Below the pieces are notes generated by a model. That model searched no databases and was not told the DNA's origin. It worked only from the letters and a program-made list of their open reading frames with translations. A stretch of DNA of 64,000 nt, from assembly GCA_947631215.1 (NCBI GenBank), contig CANRKN010000002.1:1-64000 (forward strand). Direction: 5' to 3'. Below are positions 33,356-41,192 of this stretch, in pieces (the first letter of the stretch is position 1; each line of letters begins with the position of its first letter). The DNA is from an uncultured Oscillospiraceae bacterium. GTDB lineage: Bacteria > Bacillota_A > Clostridia > Oscillospirales > Oscillospiraceae. The translations under genes were made by a program, and so were the position numbers.

Positions 33356-34039
33356 ATGGCGACGATCGCGCATATATGGCGGAACCTGGACTGGTCCGTG
33401 CTGACGAACATCCTCTACAGCGTCCTCCCGGCCCTTTTGTGCATCACCCTCCATGAGCTGAGCCACGGGGCCGTGGCCTACGCCCTGGGGGACGATACGG
33501 CAAAGCGGGCAGGGCGGCTGACCTTGAACCCCATCAAGCACATAGACCCCTGGGGTCTCGTGATGATGGTGGTGTTCCGCTTCGGCTGGGCAAAGCCCGT
33601 GCCGGTGAACATGTACAAGTTCAAAAAGCCCCGGCAGGGCATGGCCATCACGGCTCTCGCGGGCCCGCTGGCGAACCTCATTATTGCCGCGGTGTTCATC
33701 TTCCTCTACGGCCTCACCTACCGCTCCCTCCACATAGAGGGCGGGGCGGCGGCCCAGGGGATATTTCAGATGATATCCACCACCGGGTACCTGTCATTGG
33801 CCCTCGCGGTATTCAACCTGCTGCCCATCTCGCCCCTGGACGGGTCCAAGATACTTTTTTCTTTCTTAAGCGACAGCGCCTATGATAAGCTCATGCGCTA
33901 TGAGCGCTACGGTATGATCCTCCTGATGCTGCTGGTAGTGACGGGCGCCACGTCGGGCGTTTTATCCACCGTCACGGAGTGGCTTTACGACAAGCTCTTT
34001 TTCCTGGCCCAATTCGGATTCGATCTGGTGAACCGCTGA
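33356..34039 (+). CDS. M50 family site-2 protease (YwhC-like)
   Basis: 227-aa intramembrane metalloprotease with H33-E-L-S-H37 and the second ligand Asp in NLLPISPLDGSKIL. Five or six hydrophobic helices; no PDZ domain. The ATG at 33356 lies 4 nt after the engB stop; an upstream in-frame ATG inside engB is unlikely. It sits before scpAB, the frequent order in Clostridia. Substrate unknown. Confidence 0.9.
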   Translation: MATIAHIWRNLDWSVLTNILYSVLPALLCITLHELSHGAVAYALGDDTAKRAGRLTLNPIKHIDPWGLVMMVVFRFGWAKPVPVNMYKFKKPRQGMAITALAGPLANLIIAAVFIFLYGLTYRSLHIEGGAAAQGIFQMISTTGYLSLALAVFNLLPISPLDGSKILFSFLSDSAYDKLMRYERYGMILLMLLVVTGATSGVLSTVTEWLYDKLFFLAQFGFDLVNR

Positions 34040-34040
34040 T

Positions 34041-34823
34041 ATGGAAAATCCCACCTTCCACCTGGAGGGCGTCATCAAGACGAAGGAGGAGATGCAGGAC
34101 TTTGAAGGTCCGCTGACCCTCATTTTGATGCTCCTTTCCAAAAACAAAATAGAGATACGGGATATCAAGATCGCCGACATCCTGGACCAGTACCTGGCCT
34201 GGCTCAACAGGATGCAGGAGATGGACCTGGAGGTGGCCAGCGAGTTCGTACAGATGGCGTCTCATCTCGTGTACATCAAGACAAAGACCCTGCTGGCCGG
34301 TACGGAGGAGGTCTCCGAGCTGGAGCTTCTCATGACCAGCCTGGAGCAGCTGAAGAGCCGGGACGCCTTCGCGGCGGTGAAGGAGAACGTCCCCGCCATG
34401 GCCTTGAGCCTGGAGGCGGGCGCGCTTTTATTTTCCACGCCCCAGGAGCCCATGGCGAAGTACGGCGAGTACGACTACCGCCACGCCCCCTGGGAGCTTT
34501 TGAACGCTCTGGCCGGGATGCTGCAAAAGGGCGTCCCCGCCAGGGAGGAGGAGCGGGTGGTGCCCATCCCCCAGCCCATCATTTATTCTGTCCAGGAGAA
34601 GAGCCGGGAGCTCATAGGATACCTTCGCAAAAAGGGCGCCGCTACCCTGCAGAGCCTGTATGCCATGGCCAACAGCCGCTCGGAGGTGGTGGCAACATTC
34701 CTCTCCCTGCTCACCATGTGTTCCATGGGCAGCGTCACCATCGCCCGGGAGGGGGCGGACTACACCGTGAGCTTTACCGGCGGCGACACCGAGGCCATTT
34801 TGGAGAGCATGGATTATGGATAA
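34041..34823 (+). CDS. scpA: Segregation and condensation protein A
   Basis: Kleisin that bridges the SMC dimer in the bacterial condensin complex. 260 aa: N-terminal SMC-neck-binding helices (VIKTKEEMQDFEGPLTLIL, then IADILDQYLAWL), a variable middle and a C-terminal winged-helix for the SMC head. It starts 1 nt after the M50 stop and overlaps scpB by 8 nt, matching the joint complex. Confidence 0.95.
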   Translation: MENPTFHLEGVIKTKEEMQDFEGPLTLILMLLSKNKIEIRDIKIADILDQYLAWLNRMQEMDLEVASEFVQMASHLVYIKTKTLLAGTEEVSELELLMTSLEQLKSRDAFAAVKENVPAMALSLEAGALLFSTPQEPMAKYGEYDYRHAPWELLNALAGMLQKGVPAREEERVVPIPQPIIYSVQEKSRELIGYLRKKGAATLQSLYAMANSRSEVVATFLSLLTMCSMGSVTIAREGADYTVSFTGGDTEAILESMDYG

Positions 34824-35430
34824 AATAGAACTGAAAAGCGCTATAGAGGCCATACTGTTCGCCTCCGGGGACCCGGTGAGCGCGGAGCGTCTTGCCCTGG
34901 TGCTGGATACGGACCAGGAGACCATATTGGATGTGGGCGCGGAGCTGGCGGAAGAATACGAAGCGGGCAGCCGGGGCATCCGGCTGGTGCGGCTCAACGA
35001 CTCTCTGCAGCTGCACAGCGCCCCGGAGCATGCCGAGGCCATCACCCGGGCATTGGAACAGCGCCGGGCGCCGAAGCTGTCCCAGACCTCCCTGGAGGTG
35101 CTGGCCATCGTGGCCTACTTCCAGCCGGTGACGAGAGCCTACATCGAGCAGATGCGGGGCCTGGACAGCTCCTACACCGTGGGGGTGCTCACGGAGCGGG
35201 GCATGATAGAGCCCTGCGGCCACCTGGAGAGCGTGGGCCGGCCTACGCTCTACAGGACCACGGACCTCTTTTTGCGGACCATGGGTATATCCTCATTGGA
35301 GGAACTGCCGCCCCTGCCGGAGCTGGCGGGGAGCGACGCGGCCCGGGAGCTGCAGCAGAAGGTGGAGGCCCTGAAGGCGGCGGAGGACGACCAGCAGATC
35401 ATGGCGGAGGTCATATCCGCCGAACCGTAA
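34816..35430 (+). CDS. scpB: Segregation and condensation protein B
   Basis: Kleisin-interacting winged-helix protein of the SMC-ScpAB complex. 204 aa with two tandem winged-helix domains; LEVLAIVAYFQPVTRAYIEQMRG is the hallmark. Its ATG lies within the end of scpA. Confidence 0.95.
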   Translation: MDKIELKSAIEAILFASGDPVSAERLALVLDTDQETILDVGAELAEEYEAGSRGIRLVRLNDSLQLHSAPEHAEAITRALEQRRAPKLSQTSLEVLAIVAYFQPVTRAYIEQMRGLDSSYTVGVLTERGMIEPCGHLESVGRPTLYRTTDLFLRTMGISSLEELPPLPELAGSDAARELQQKVEALKAAEDDQQIMAEVISAEP

Positions 35431-35470
35431 AGGAGGGCGCTTTGCCCTGACAGCGTGTATCATCGCGGCG

Positions 35471-36001
35471 GTGGCCGCGGCTTTCGTAATGGCCCTGTGG
35501 CTCCTGCCCGTGGGGCTGGAGGCGGCCTATGAAGAGGGTACTTTCTCACTCACGGCCCGGCCCATCCCTGTAAAGCTCCTGCCCCGGGAACGGGTACGGA
35601 AGCTGGAGCGGCAGGGGGAGCGGGAGGCGGAGCATCTCTGGCAGAAACTCCCCAAGCCCATCCTGCGCCTGCTGGCGGAAAATGGCTGGCGTGCGGCGAA
35701 AGGGCTCGCGCCCTATGTGGCGGTGGAAAAGCTGCGGCTGCATATCGTCACAGGCGGTGCGGACCCCTACGGCGCCGTGATGGCCTATGGCCGGGCGGGG
35801 GTCCTCATGGAGGCCCTGGGGGCCCGGTATGAGGGCGCGGACCTTTCCGTCCGGGCGGACATGACCGGCGGGCCGTCGGCATATGAGGGCCGGGTGCGGG
35901 TCCAGGTGAGGTTCGGGAACCTCATTGGCGCGGCGGCCTCGTTTGGAACGGGCTTTTTGCGGGGATACTTCCTCTATCGGCATAACGCCGGGAGGGAGTG
36001 A
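35471..36001 (+). CDS. DUF2953 domain-containing protein
   Basis: Single-pass membrane-anchored protein typical of spore-formers, often beside ytfJ. One N-terminal hydrophobic helix, a soluble domain, and a C-terminal VRVQVRFGNLIGAAASFGTGFLR pattern. The GTG at 35471 is the first common start codon, but the only good ribosome site (AGGAGG, 35431-35436) lies 34 nt away. An in-frame CTG at 35447 sits 10 nt after it and would complete the N-terminal helix, so the real start may be CTG. Function unknown. Confidence 0.82.
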   Translation: MAAAFVMALWLLPVGLEAAYEEGTFSLTARPIPVKLLPRERVRKLERQGEREAEHLWQKLPKPILRLLAENGWRAAKGLAPYVAVEKLRLHIVTGGADPYGAVMAYGRAGVLMEALGARYEGADLSVRADMTGGPSAYEGRVRVQVRFGNLIGAAASFGTGFLRGYFLYRHNAGRE

Positions 36002-36010
36002 TATGCAAAT

Positions 36011-36394
36011 ATGGCGGAACGCGCGGTGAACGAACTGATGGAGGGCGCCATGGAGAAGATACGCTCCATGGTGGACTCCGATACGGTGGTGGGCACGCCC
36101 ATCACCACCTTGGACGGAACGACGCTTATTCCTGTTTCCCGTATCAGCTTTGGCTTTGCCTCGGGCGGGAGCGACAAGACTGACAGCCCCTCCAAGCCCG
36201 GGATTTGGGGCGGCGGGGGCGCGGCGGTGAAGGTGGAGCCGGTTGGATTTCTTCTTGGAAAGGACGGAGGTGCCCGAATGCTCTCCATCCAGCCGCCGGC
36301 CTTTTCCCCGGCGGACCGGCTCATCGACATGGCCCCGGAGCTGCTGGACAAGCTGGAGGGTTATATCGACAAGTACGGGAAAAAGAATGGGTAA
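36011..36394 (+). CDS. ytfJ: Sporulation protein YtfJ (GerW family)
   Basis: 127-aa GerW family protein, linked in Bacillus to spore germination. Conserved features: ELMEGAMEKIRSMVDSDTVVG, the VSRISFGFASGG core and a Gly-rich GGGGAAVKVEPVGFL segment. It points to a sporulating lineage. Upstream AGGGAG. Between DUF2953 and dacF, as usual. Confidence 0.93.
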   Translation: MAERAVNELMEGAMEKIRSMVDSDTVVGTPITTLDGTTLIPVSRISFGFASGGSDKTDSPSKPGIWGGGGAAVKVEPVGFLLGKDGGARMLSIQPPAFSPADRLIDMAPELLDKLEGYIDKYGKKNG

Positions 36395-36414
36395 AATTCC
36401 CGGGAACGGCCATA

Positions 36415-36445
36415 ATAAGCACGGCTGAAAGGCGGTGCTTATATG
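36415..36445 (+). promoter_or_regulatory. Hairpin enclosing the dacF ribosome binding site
   Basis: ATAAGCAC (36415-36422) pairs with GTGCTTAT (36435-36442), and the loop holds AAAGGCG; the ATG follows immediately. The site is exposed in a 12-nt loop or may be masked in an extended fold. A translational control role is only inference. Confidence 0.4.
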
Positions 36446-37564
36446 AAAAAACTATTGGCGGCCCTGCTGGCCGCTTCCTTTTTATCTCTCCCGCCCGTAC
36501 AGGCCCACGGCGCGGATGACGCCCCGGCGGTATCCGCCAAGGGAGCCGTGCTCATGGAGGCGGAGAGCGGCGAGACGCTGTGGGAGCGGAACGCGGACGA
36601 GCCTATGCTCATTGCCAGCACCACCAAGATCATGACGGCCCTGGTGGTCCTGGAGCGGTGCGAGCTGGACGATGTGGTCACCGTGGACCCGGCCTGGACG
36701 GGCGTGGAGGGCTCCAGCATGTATTTAAAGCCCGGCCAGCGCCTCACGGTACGGGACCTTCTCTACGGGCTGATGCTGGCCTCCGGCAATGACGCGGCGG
36801 TGGCTCTGGCCTGCGTGACGGCGGGGTCGGTGGAGGATTTCGCAGAGCTTATGAATGAGAAGGCCGCGGCGCTGGGGTGCAGGAACACCCACTTTTCCAA
36901 CGCCAACGGCCTGGACGCCCCGGACCACTATGCCAGCGCCCGGGACCTGGCCCTCATCGCCCGGGAGGCCATCAAGCGGGAGGATTTCCGGCGCATCGTC
37001 TCCGCCCGGAGCGCGATGGTGGGGGAGAACACCTATACCAACCACAATCGGCTGCTCACCGAGTGCGAGGGCGTGTTCGGTGTGAAGACTGGTTACACCA
37101 TGGCCGCGGGCCGGACCCTGGTGACGGCCTGTGAGCGGGAGGGCCTGACGCTCATTTGTGTTACGCTCTCCGACTCCAGCGACTGGGAGGACCATAAGGC
37201 CCTCTACGACTGGGCCTATGGTCGGTATGCCCGGGACGACGTGCTGGCGGGGCTGAGCTGGTCCGTGCCGGTGATCGGCGGCGCGGCGGAATATGTGACC
37301 GTGGCCTCGGTGGATGGGCTTTCCGTATTCCACAGGGCCGGGGATAAGATAGAGGTGCGCTGCGAGCTGCCCGCCTTCGTCTACGCGGACGTGGAGGCGG
37401 GGGACCGGGCCGGGCAGGCGGTGGCCTATGTGAACGGCAAAGAGGCCGGCCGGGCGGAGCTTGTGTATATCCAAAACGTGCCCATGGCGACCGCGGCGGA
37501 GCCAACCTTCTGGCAGCGGGTACAGGATTTTTTCGATAAAGCGGAGGAAAGCGGGGTCTCTTGA
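36443..37564 (+). CDS. dacF: D-alanyl-D-alanine carboxypeptidase (DacF/PBP5-like)
   Basis: Low-molecular-weight penicillin-binding protein that trims the terminal D-Ala of peptidoglycan stem peptides. Signal peptide at residues 1-22; catalytic S59-T-T-K62, S114-G-N116, K215-T-G. A C-terminal beta-rich domain and amphipathic end attach it to the membrane. 373 aa. Named DacF because of its neighbour set (scpAB, ytfJ, rluB); DacB is possible. Confidence 0.92.
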   Translation: MKKLLAALLAASFLSLPPVQAHGADDAPAVSAKGAVLMEAESGETLWERNADEPMLIASTTKIMTALVVLERCELDDVVTVDPAWTGVEGSSMYLKPGQRLTVRDLLYGLMLASGNDAAVALACVTAGSVEDFAELMNEKAAALGCRNTHFSNANGLDAPDHYASARDLALIAREAIKREDFRRIVSARSAMVGENTYTNHNRLLTECEGVFGVKTGYTMAAGRTLVTACEREGLTLICVTLSDSSDWEDHKALYDWAYGRYARDDVLAGLSWSVPVIGGAAEYVTVASVDGLSVFHRAGDKIEVRCELPAFVYADVEAGDRAGQAVAYVNGKEAGRAELVYIQNVPMATAAEPTFWQRVQDFFDKAEESGVS

Positions 37565-37566
37565 CC

Positions 37567-38277
37567 ATGAAACAGCGTTTGCAAAAGCTATTGTCCGCGG
37601 CGGGCGTTGCCTCCCGCCGGGGGGCGGAGGAGATGATATCCGCCGGGCGGGTGACGGTGAACGGCGTGAGGGCCGAATTGGGCCAGAGCGCGGACCCGGA
37701 CGTCGACAAGATCGCCCTGGACGGCAGGCCCGTCCGCTTCGGCGCCCGGCGGCGGTACATAGTGCTTCATAAGCCCAGAGGGTATGTCACCACCATGAAG
37801 GACGACCGGGGCCGGCCAACCGTGGCGGACCTCACCGCCGACGCCGGCGGGCGGCTCTATCCCGTGGGGCGGCTGGATATGGACTCGGAGGGGCTTCTGA
37901 TCCTCACCGACGACGGCGAGGCCGCCAACGCCCTCATGCACCCGTCCCATCAGGTGGACAAGGTCTACACCGTGTTCGTCCAGGGGGAGGACATCCCCGG
38001 GGCAATAACGAAGCTGCGGGCCATGGACAGCCTGGAGGGGGAGCCCATCGCCCGGCCCAAGGTGACGCTCATCGAGCGAAAGGGCGACAGTGCGGAGCTG
38101 CAGATGGTCATCCACGAGGGGAAAAACCGCCAGATACGGCGTATGTGTGCCGCGTGCGGCCTGCATGTGAGCCGCCTCATCCGCATCGCGGAGGGACCCG
38201 TGACTTTGGGCGCCCTGCCCGCCGGGAAGTGGCGTACCATGACGGCAGATGAAATTTCATACCTGCAAAACCTTTAA
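37567..38277 (+). CDS. rluB: 23S rRNA pseudouridine synthase RluB-type
   Basis: Makes pseudouridine in 23S rRNA. N-terminal S4 domain (RLQKLLSAAGVASRRGAEEMI), then the catalytic core with GRLDMDSEGLLILTDDGE, where the first Asp is the catalytic residue, and RQIRRMCAACGL. 236 aa. TTG at 37561 is an alternative start nearer GCGGGG. It follows dacF as in Bacillus. Confidence 0.93.
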   Translation: MKQRLQKLLSAAGVASRRGAEEMISAGRVTVNGVRAELGQSADPDVDKIALDGRPVRFGARRRYIVLHKPRGYVTTMKDDRGRPTVADLTADAGGRLYPVGRLDMDSEGLLILTDDGEAANALMHPSHQVDKVYTVFVQGEDIPGAITKLRAMDSLEGEPIARPKVTLIERKGDSAELQMVIHEGKNRQIRRMCAACGLHVSRLIRIAEGPVTLGALPAGKWRTMTADEISYLQNL

Positions 38278-38311
38278 ATTTCCTGAAATATACCGCTATT
38301 TTTTAGCTGAT

Positions 38312-38341
38312 TTGCAAGAATTAAAATAATTTGCCTGTAAT
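38312..38341 (+). promoter_or_regulatory. Promoter of the RpiR-family regulator
   Basis: -35 TTGCAA, 18-bp spacer, -10 TGTAAT in a very AT-rich stretch. The -10 runs into the long palindrome described next. Confidence 0.55.
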
Positions 38342-38371
38342 ACTTGCATTTTACAGAAAATGCAAGTATTA
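38338..38371 (+). promoter_or_regulatory. 15-bp perfect palindrome, candidate operator
   Basis: TAATACTTGCATTTT - ACAG - AAAATGCAAGTATTA. It overlaps the -10 and the predicted transcription start of the regulator gene. RpiR-family proteins bind palindromes, so autoregulation is likely; an RNA hairpin role is possible as well. Confidence 0.7.
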
Positions 38372-38411
38372 TTATGCCTGTACGCAAATACCGCGTGTGG
38401 GAGACGAGAAT

Positions 38412-39275
38412 ATGGAAAAGGATATTTTGTCCCTTATGAACGCCGGCGACCGCAGGCTCTCCAAGGGTCAGCGGGCCATCGCCCGGTATATCACGGAAAA
38501 TTACGACAAGGCCGCCTTCATGACCGCGGGAAAGCTGGGCCGGACCGTGGGCGTCAGCGAGTCCACAGTGGTCCGTTTCGCCACGGAACTGGGCTTCGAC
38601 GGCTATCCCGGCATGCGCCGGGCCATGCAGGAGATGGTCCGAAGCCGCCTCACCAGCGTACAGCGCATCGCCGTGGCCAAGGACATGCTGGAGGGGGCTG
38701 ACGTATTGAAGGCCGTCATGACTTCCGACGTGGAGAAGCTCCAGGCATCTTTGGAGGAACTGGACCGGGCCAGCTTCGACCGGGCCGTAGAGGCCATCGG
38801 CAATGCGCGGCATCTTTACATCGTGGGCATGCGCTCCTCCGCGTCGCTGGCCAGCTTCATGGGCTTTTACATGAACCTGCTGGTGGAGGACGTGCGCCTC
38901 ATCCACAACACCACCGCCAACGAGGTCTATGAGCAGATCATGCACATCGGCCCCGGGGACGTGTACATGGGCATCAGCTACCCCCGGTATTCGGCCAGCT
39001 CTTTGAAGGCCATGGAATTTGCCAAGCGCCAGGGAGCCACGGTCATCGCCCTGACGGACAACGATAACTCCCCCTTCGCGGCCCTGGCCGACATACGGCT
39101 GTACGCCAAGAGCGACATGGTGTCCTTCCTGGACTCCCTGGTGGCGCCCATGAGCGTCATCAACGCCCTGATCGTGGCCGTGGCCGCCCGGAGGAAGGAC
39201 TCTCTGGACGATACCTTCGAGTATCTGGAGGGCCTTTGGAGCGAGTACGGCACCTTTACCGGAATTGAAAGCTGA
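38412..39275 (+). CDS. MurR/RpiR family transcriptional regulator
   Basis: Sugar-phosphate-responsive repressor. N-terminal HTH_6 domain (about residues 1-77, GKLGRTVGVSESTVVRFATELGFDG), then a SIS domain for a phosphosugar (about 107-240, IVGMRSSASLASFMGFYMN, GISYPRYS, ALTDNDNSP). 287 aa. An in-frame upstream ATG would run through the palindrome, so 38412 is used. It overlaps the next flavoprotein gene by 11 nt. Ligand unknown. Confidence 0.9.
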   Translation: MEKDILSLMNAGDRRLSKGQRAIARYITENYDKAAFMTAGKLGRTVGVSESTVVRFATELGFDGYPGMRRAMQEMVRSRLTSVQRIAVAKDMLEGADVLKAVMTSDVEKLQASLEELDRASFDRAVEAIGNARHLYIVGMRSSASLASFMGFYMNLLVEDVRLIHNTTANEVYEQIMHIGPGDVYMGISYPRYSASSLKAMEFAKRQGATVIALTDNDNSPFAALADIRLYAKSDMVSFLDSLVAPMSVINALIVAVAARRKDSLDDTFEYLEGLWSEYGTFTGIES

Positions 39276-40500
39276 CATCGTGGTCATCGGCGGCGGGGCC
39301 GCCGGGATGATGGCCGCCATCGCGGCGGCGGAGCAGGGCCGGGACGTGGCACTCATTGAGCCCAACGAGAAGCTGGGCCGGAAGGTGCGCATCACGGGCA
39401 AGGGCCGGTGCAACCTGACCAATGCCTGCGATGTAAAGACGTTTATGGAGAACGTCCCCACCAATCCCAAGTTCCTCTACAGCGCCGTCACGGCCTTCCC
39501 GCCGGCGGCGGCCATGGCGTGGTTCGAGGCACTGGGCGTGCCCCTGAAGATCGAGCGGGGCGATCGGGTCTTCCCGGTATCCGACGACGCCAACGACGTG
39601 GCGGAGGCGCTTATAAAGCGCCTCAAAGCCTTGGGCGTGCGCCATGTGCGCAACAGGGCGCTGGACATCGCGGTGGAGAACGGCGAGGTCCGGGCGGTGG
39701 TCACGGACAGGGGAGAGATACCATGCGCTGGTGCCATCCTGTGCACCGGAGGGCTGTCCTATCCCGCCACCGGCTCCACCGGGGACGGGTATGCCCTGGC
39801 GGCAAAGCTGGGCCACACCGTCGTGCCCGCCCGGGCGTCATTGGTGCCGCTGGAGAGCAATGCGCCCTACTGCGCAGAGCTCTCCGGCTTCGCGCCCCGG
39901 AACGTGGACGTGAAGCTCTTGGAGGACGGAAAGGTCCTCTACGCCGAGCGGGGGGAGATGCTCTTCGCACACTTCGGCGTGACAGGGCCCCTGGTTCTGT
40001 CGGCCAGCGCCCATGTCCGCCATTGGGGTGAGCGGCGCTATGCGCTCTCCATCGACTTCAAGCCCGCCCTGAGCCCGGAGAAGCTGGACGAGCGCATTTT
40101 GCGGGATTTTGAGAAGTTCCGTAACCGGGATATCGCCAACGGCCTGGACGAGCTGCTGCCCCGGTCCCTCATCCCGGTCATGCTGCGCCTTGCGGACATA
40201 CCGGGGGAGACGAAGGTCCACTCCGTCACGAGGGAGCAGCGCCTGCGGCTGGGGGAGACCATCAAGAGCTTCCCCGTGCCCCTCACGGGTCCCCGGCCCG
40301 TGGCGGAGGCCATCGTCACCGGCGGCGGCGTGGACGTGCGCCAGGTGGACCCCCGGACCATGCAGTCCAAGATGGTCAAAGGGCTATATTTCGCCGGAGA
40401 GGTACTGGACGTGGATGCCTATACCGGCGGCTTCAACCTACACATCGCCTGGGCCACAGGCCGGAAGGCCGGCCTGGCGGCGGGAGAGGATACGCTATGA
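39265..40500 (+). CDS. NAD(P)/FAD-dependent oxidoreductase (HI0933/BaiN-like)
   Basis: 411-aa flavoprotein of the YhiN/HI0933/BaiN family. N-terminal dinucleotide motif VVIGGGAAGMMAAIAAA, the KVRITGKGRCNLTN signature, and a C-terminal FAD-binding GLYFAGEVLDVDAYTGGFNL. TTG start at 39265 within the end of the regulator; the site is weak (CCGG). BaiN of a gut Clostridium was proposed to act in bile-acid 7-dehydroxylation, but most family members are uncharacterised and no bai genes are nearby. Confidence 0.88.
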   Translation: MKADIVVIGGGAAGMMAAIAAAEQGRDVALIEPNEKLGRKVRITGKGRCNLTNACDVKTFMENVPTNPKFLYSAVTAFPPAAAMAWFEALGVPLKIERGDRVFPVSDDANDVAEALIKRLKALGVRHVRNRALDIAVENGEVRAVVTDRGEIPCAGAILCTGGLSYPATGSTGDGYALAAKLGHTVVPARASLVPLESNAPYCAELSGFAPRNVDVKLLEDGKVLYAERGEMLFAHFGVTGPLVLSASAHVRHWGERRYALSIDFKPALSPEKLDERILRDFEKFRNRDIANGLDELLPRSLIPVMLRLADIPGETKVHSVTREQRLRLGETIKSFPVPLTGPRPVAEAIVTGGGVDVRQVDPRTMQSKMVKGLYFAGEVLDVDAYTGGFNLHIAWATGRKAGLAAGEDTL

Positions 40501-41192
40501 ACGAGACAAAGCACGCCGTGGCCATTGACGGGCCCTCCGGCGCGGGCAAGAGCACCATCGCCAAGGCGGTGGCCGCCCGCTTTGGGTATATATACGTGGA
40601 CACCGGCGCCATCTATAGGACGGTGGGCCTGGCGGTGCGCCGGGCGGAGCGGGACCCCCACGACGGGGAGGCCGTGGCGGCGCTGCTGCCGGGGCTCGAT
40701 ATCCGCTTCGACTACGGCCCCGACGGCGGCCAGCGGATGTACCTGAACGGCGAGGATGTGTCCGGCCTCATCCGCACGCCGGAGATGAGCATGTACGCCT
40801 CGGCGGTGTCCGCCATCCCCGCGGTGCGGGCATTTTTGCTGGACATGCAGCGCCGCACCGCCCGGGAGCATAGGGCCGTCATGGATGGCCGGGACATCGG
40901 CACTGTGGTGCTGCCCGACGCGGGGCTCAAGATATTCCTCACCGCGTCCCTGGAGGCTAGGGCGAAGCGGCGGCTTTTGGAGCTGAATGCAAAGGGTGAC
41001 CCCAGCACCTATGATGAGGTCTTAGCCGACATGGCCCGGCGGGACGAGCAGGACTCCAGCCGCGCCGCCGCGCCCTTGAAGGCGGCGGAGGACGCCGTTC
41101 TCGTGGACACGTCGGACATGACCCTGGATGAGAGCATTGAGCACATATGCGCCCTGGTGCGGGAGCGGTTCGGCCCGGAGGCGACGGCTTGA
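40497..41192 (+). CDS. cmk: Cytidylate kinase
   Basis: Phosphorylates CMP and dCMP. P-loop IDGPSGAGKSTIAK, then YVDTGAIYRTVGL, DGRDIGTVVLP and RRDEQDSSRAAAPL motifs. 231 aa. ATGA overlap with the flavoprotein gene. The TTG start of ispH-S1 overlaps its stop. The cmk-ispH-S1 order is standard in Clostridia. Confidence 0.95.
   Translation: MNETKHAVAIDGPSGAGKSTIAKAVAARFGYIYVDTGAIYRTVGLAVRRAERDPHDGEAVAALLPGLDIRFDYGPDGGQRMYLNGEDVSGLIRTPEMSMYASAVSAIPAVRAFLLDMQRRTAREHRAVMDGRDIGTVVLPDAGLKIFLTASLEARAKRRLLELNAKGDPSTYDEVLADMARRDEQDSSRAAAPLKAAEDAVLVDTSDMTLDESIEHICALVRERFGPEATA

Noticed and set aside
39265..40500. Bile-acid 7-dehydroxylation gene baiN
   Set aside because: The family is broad and present in most bacteria; no other bai genes or bile-acid genes are nearby.
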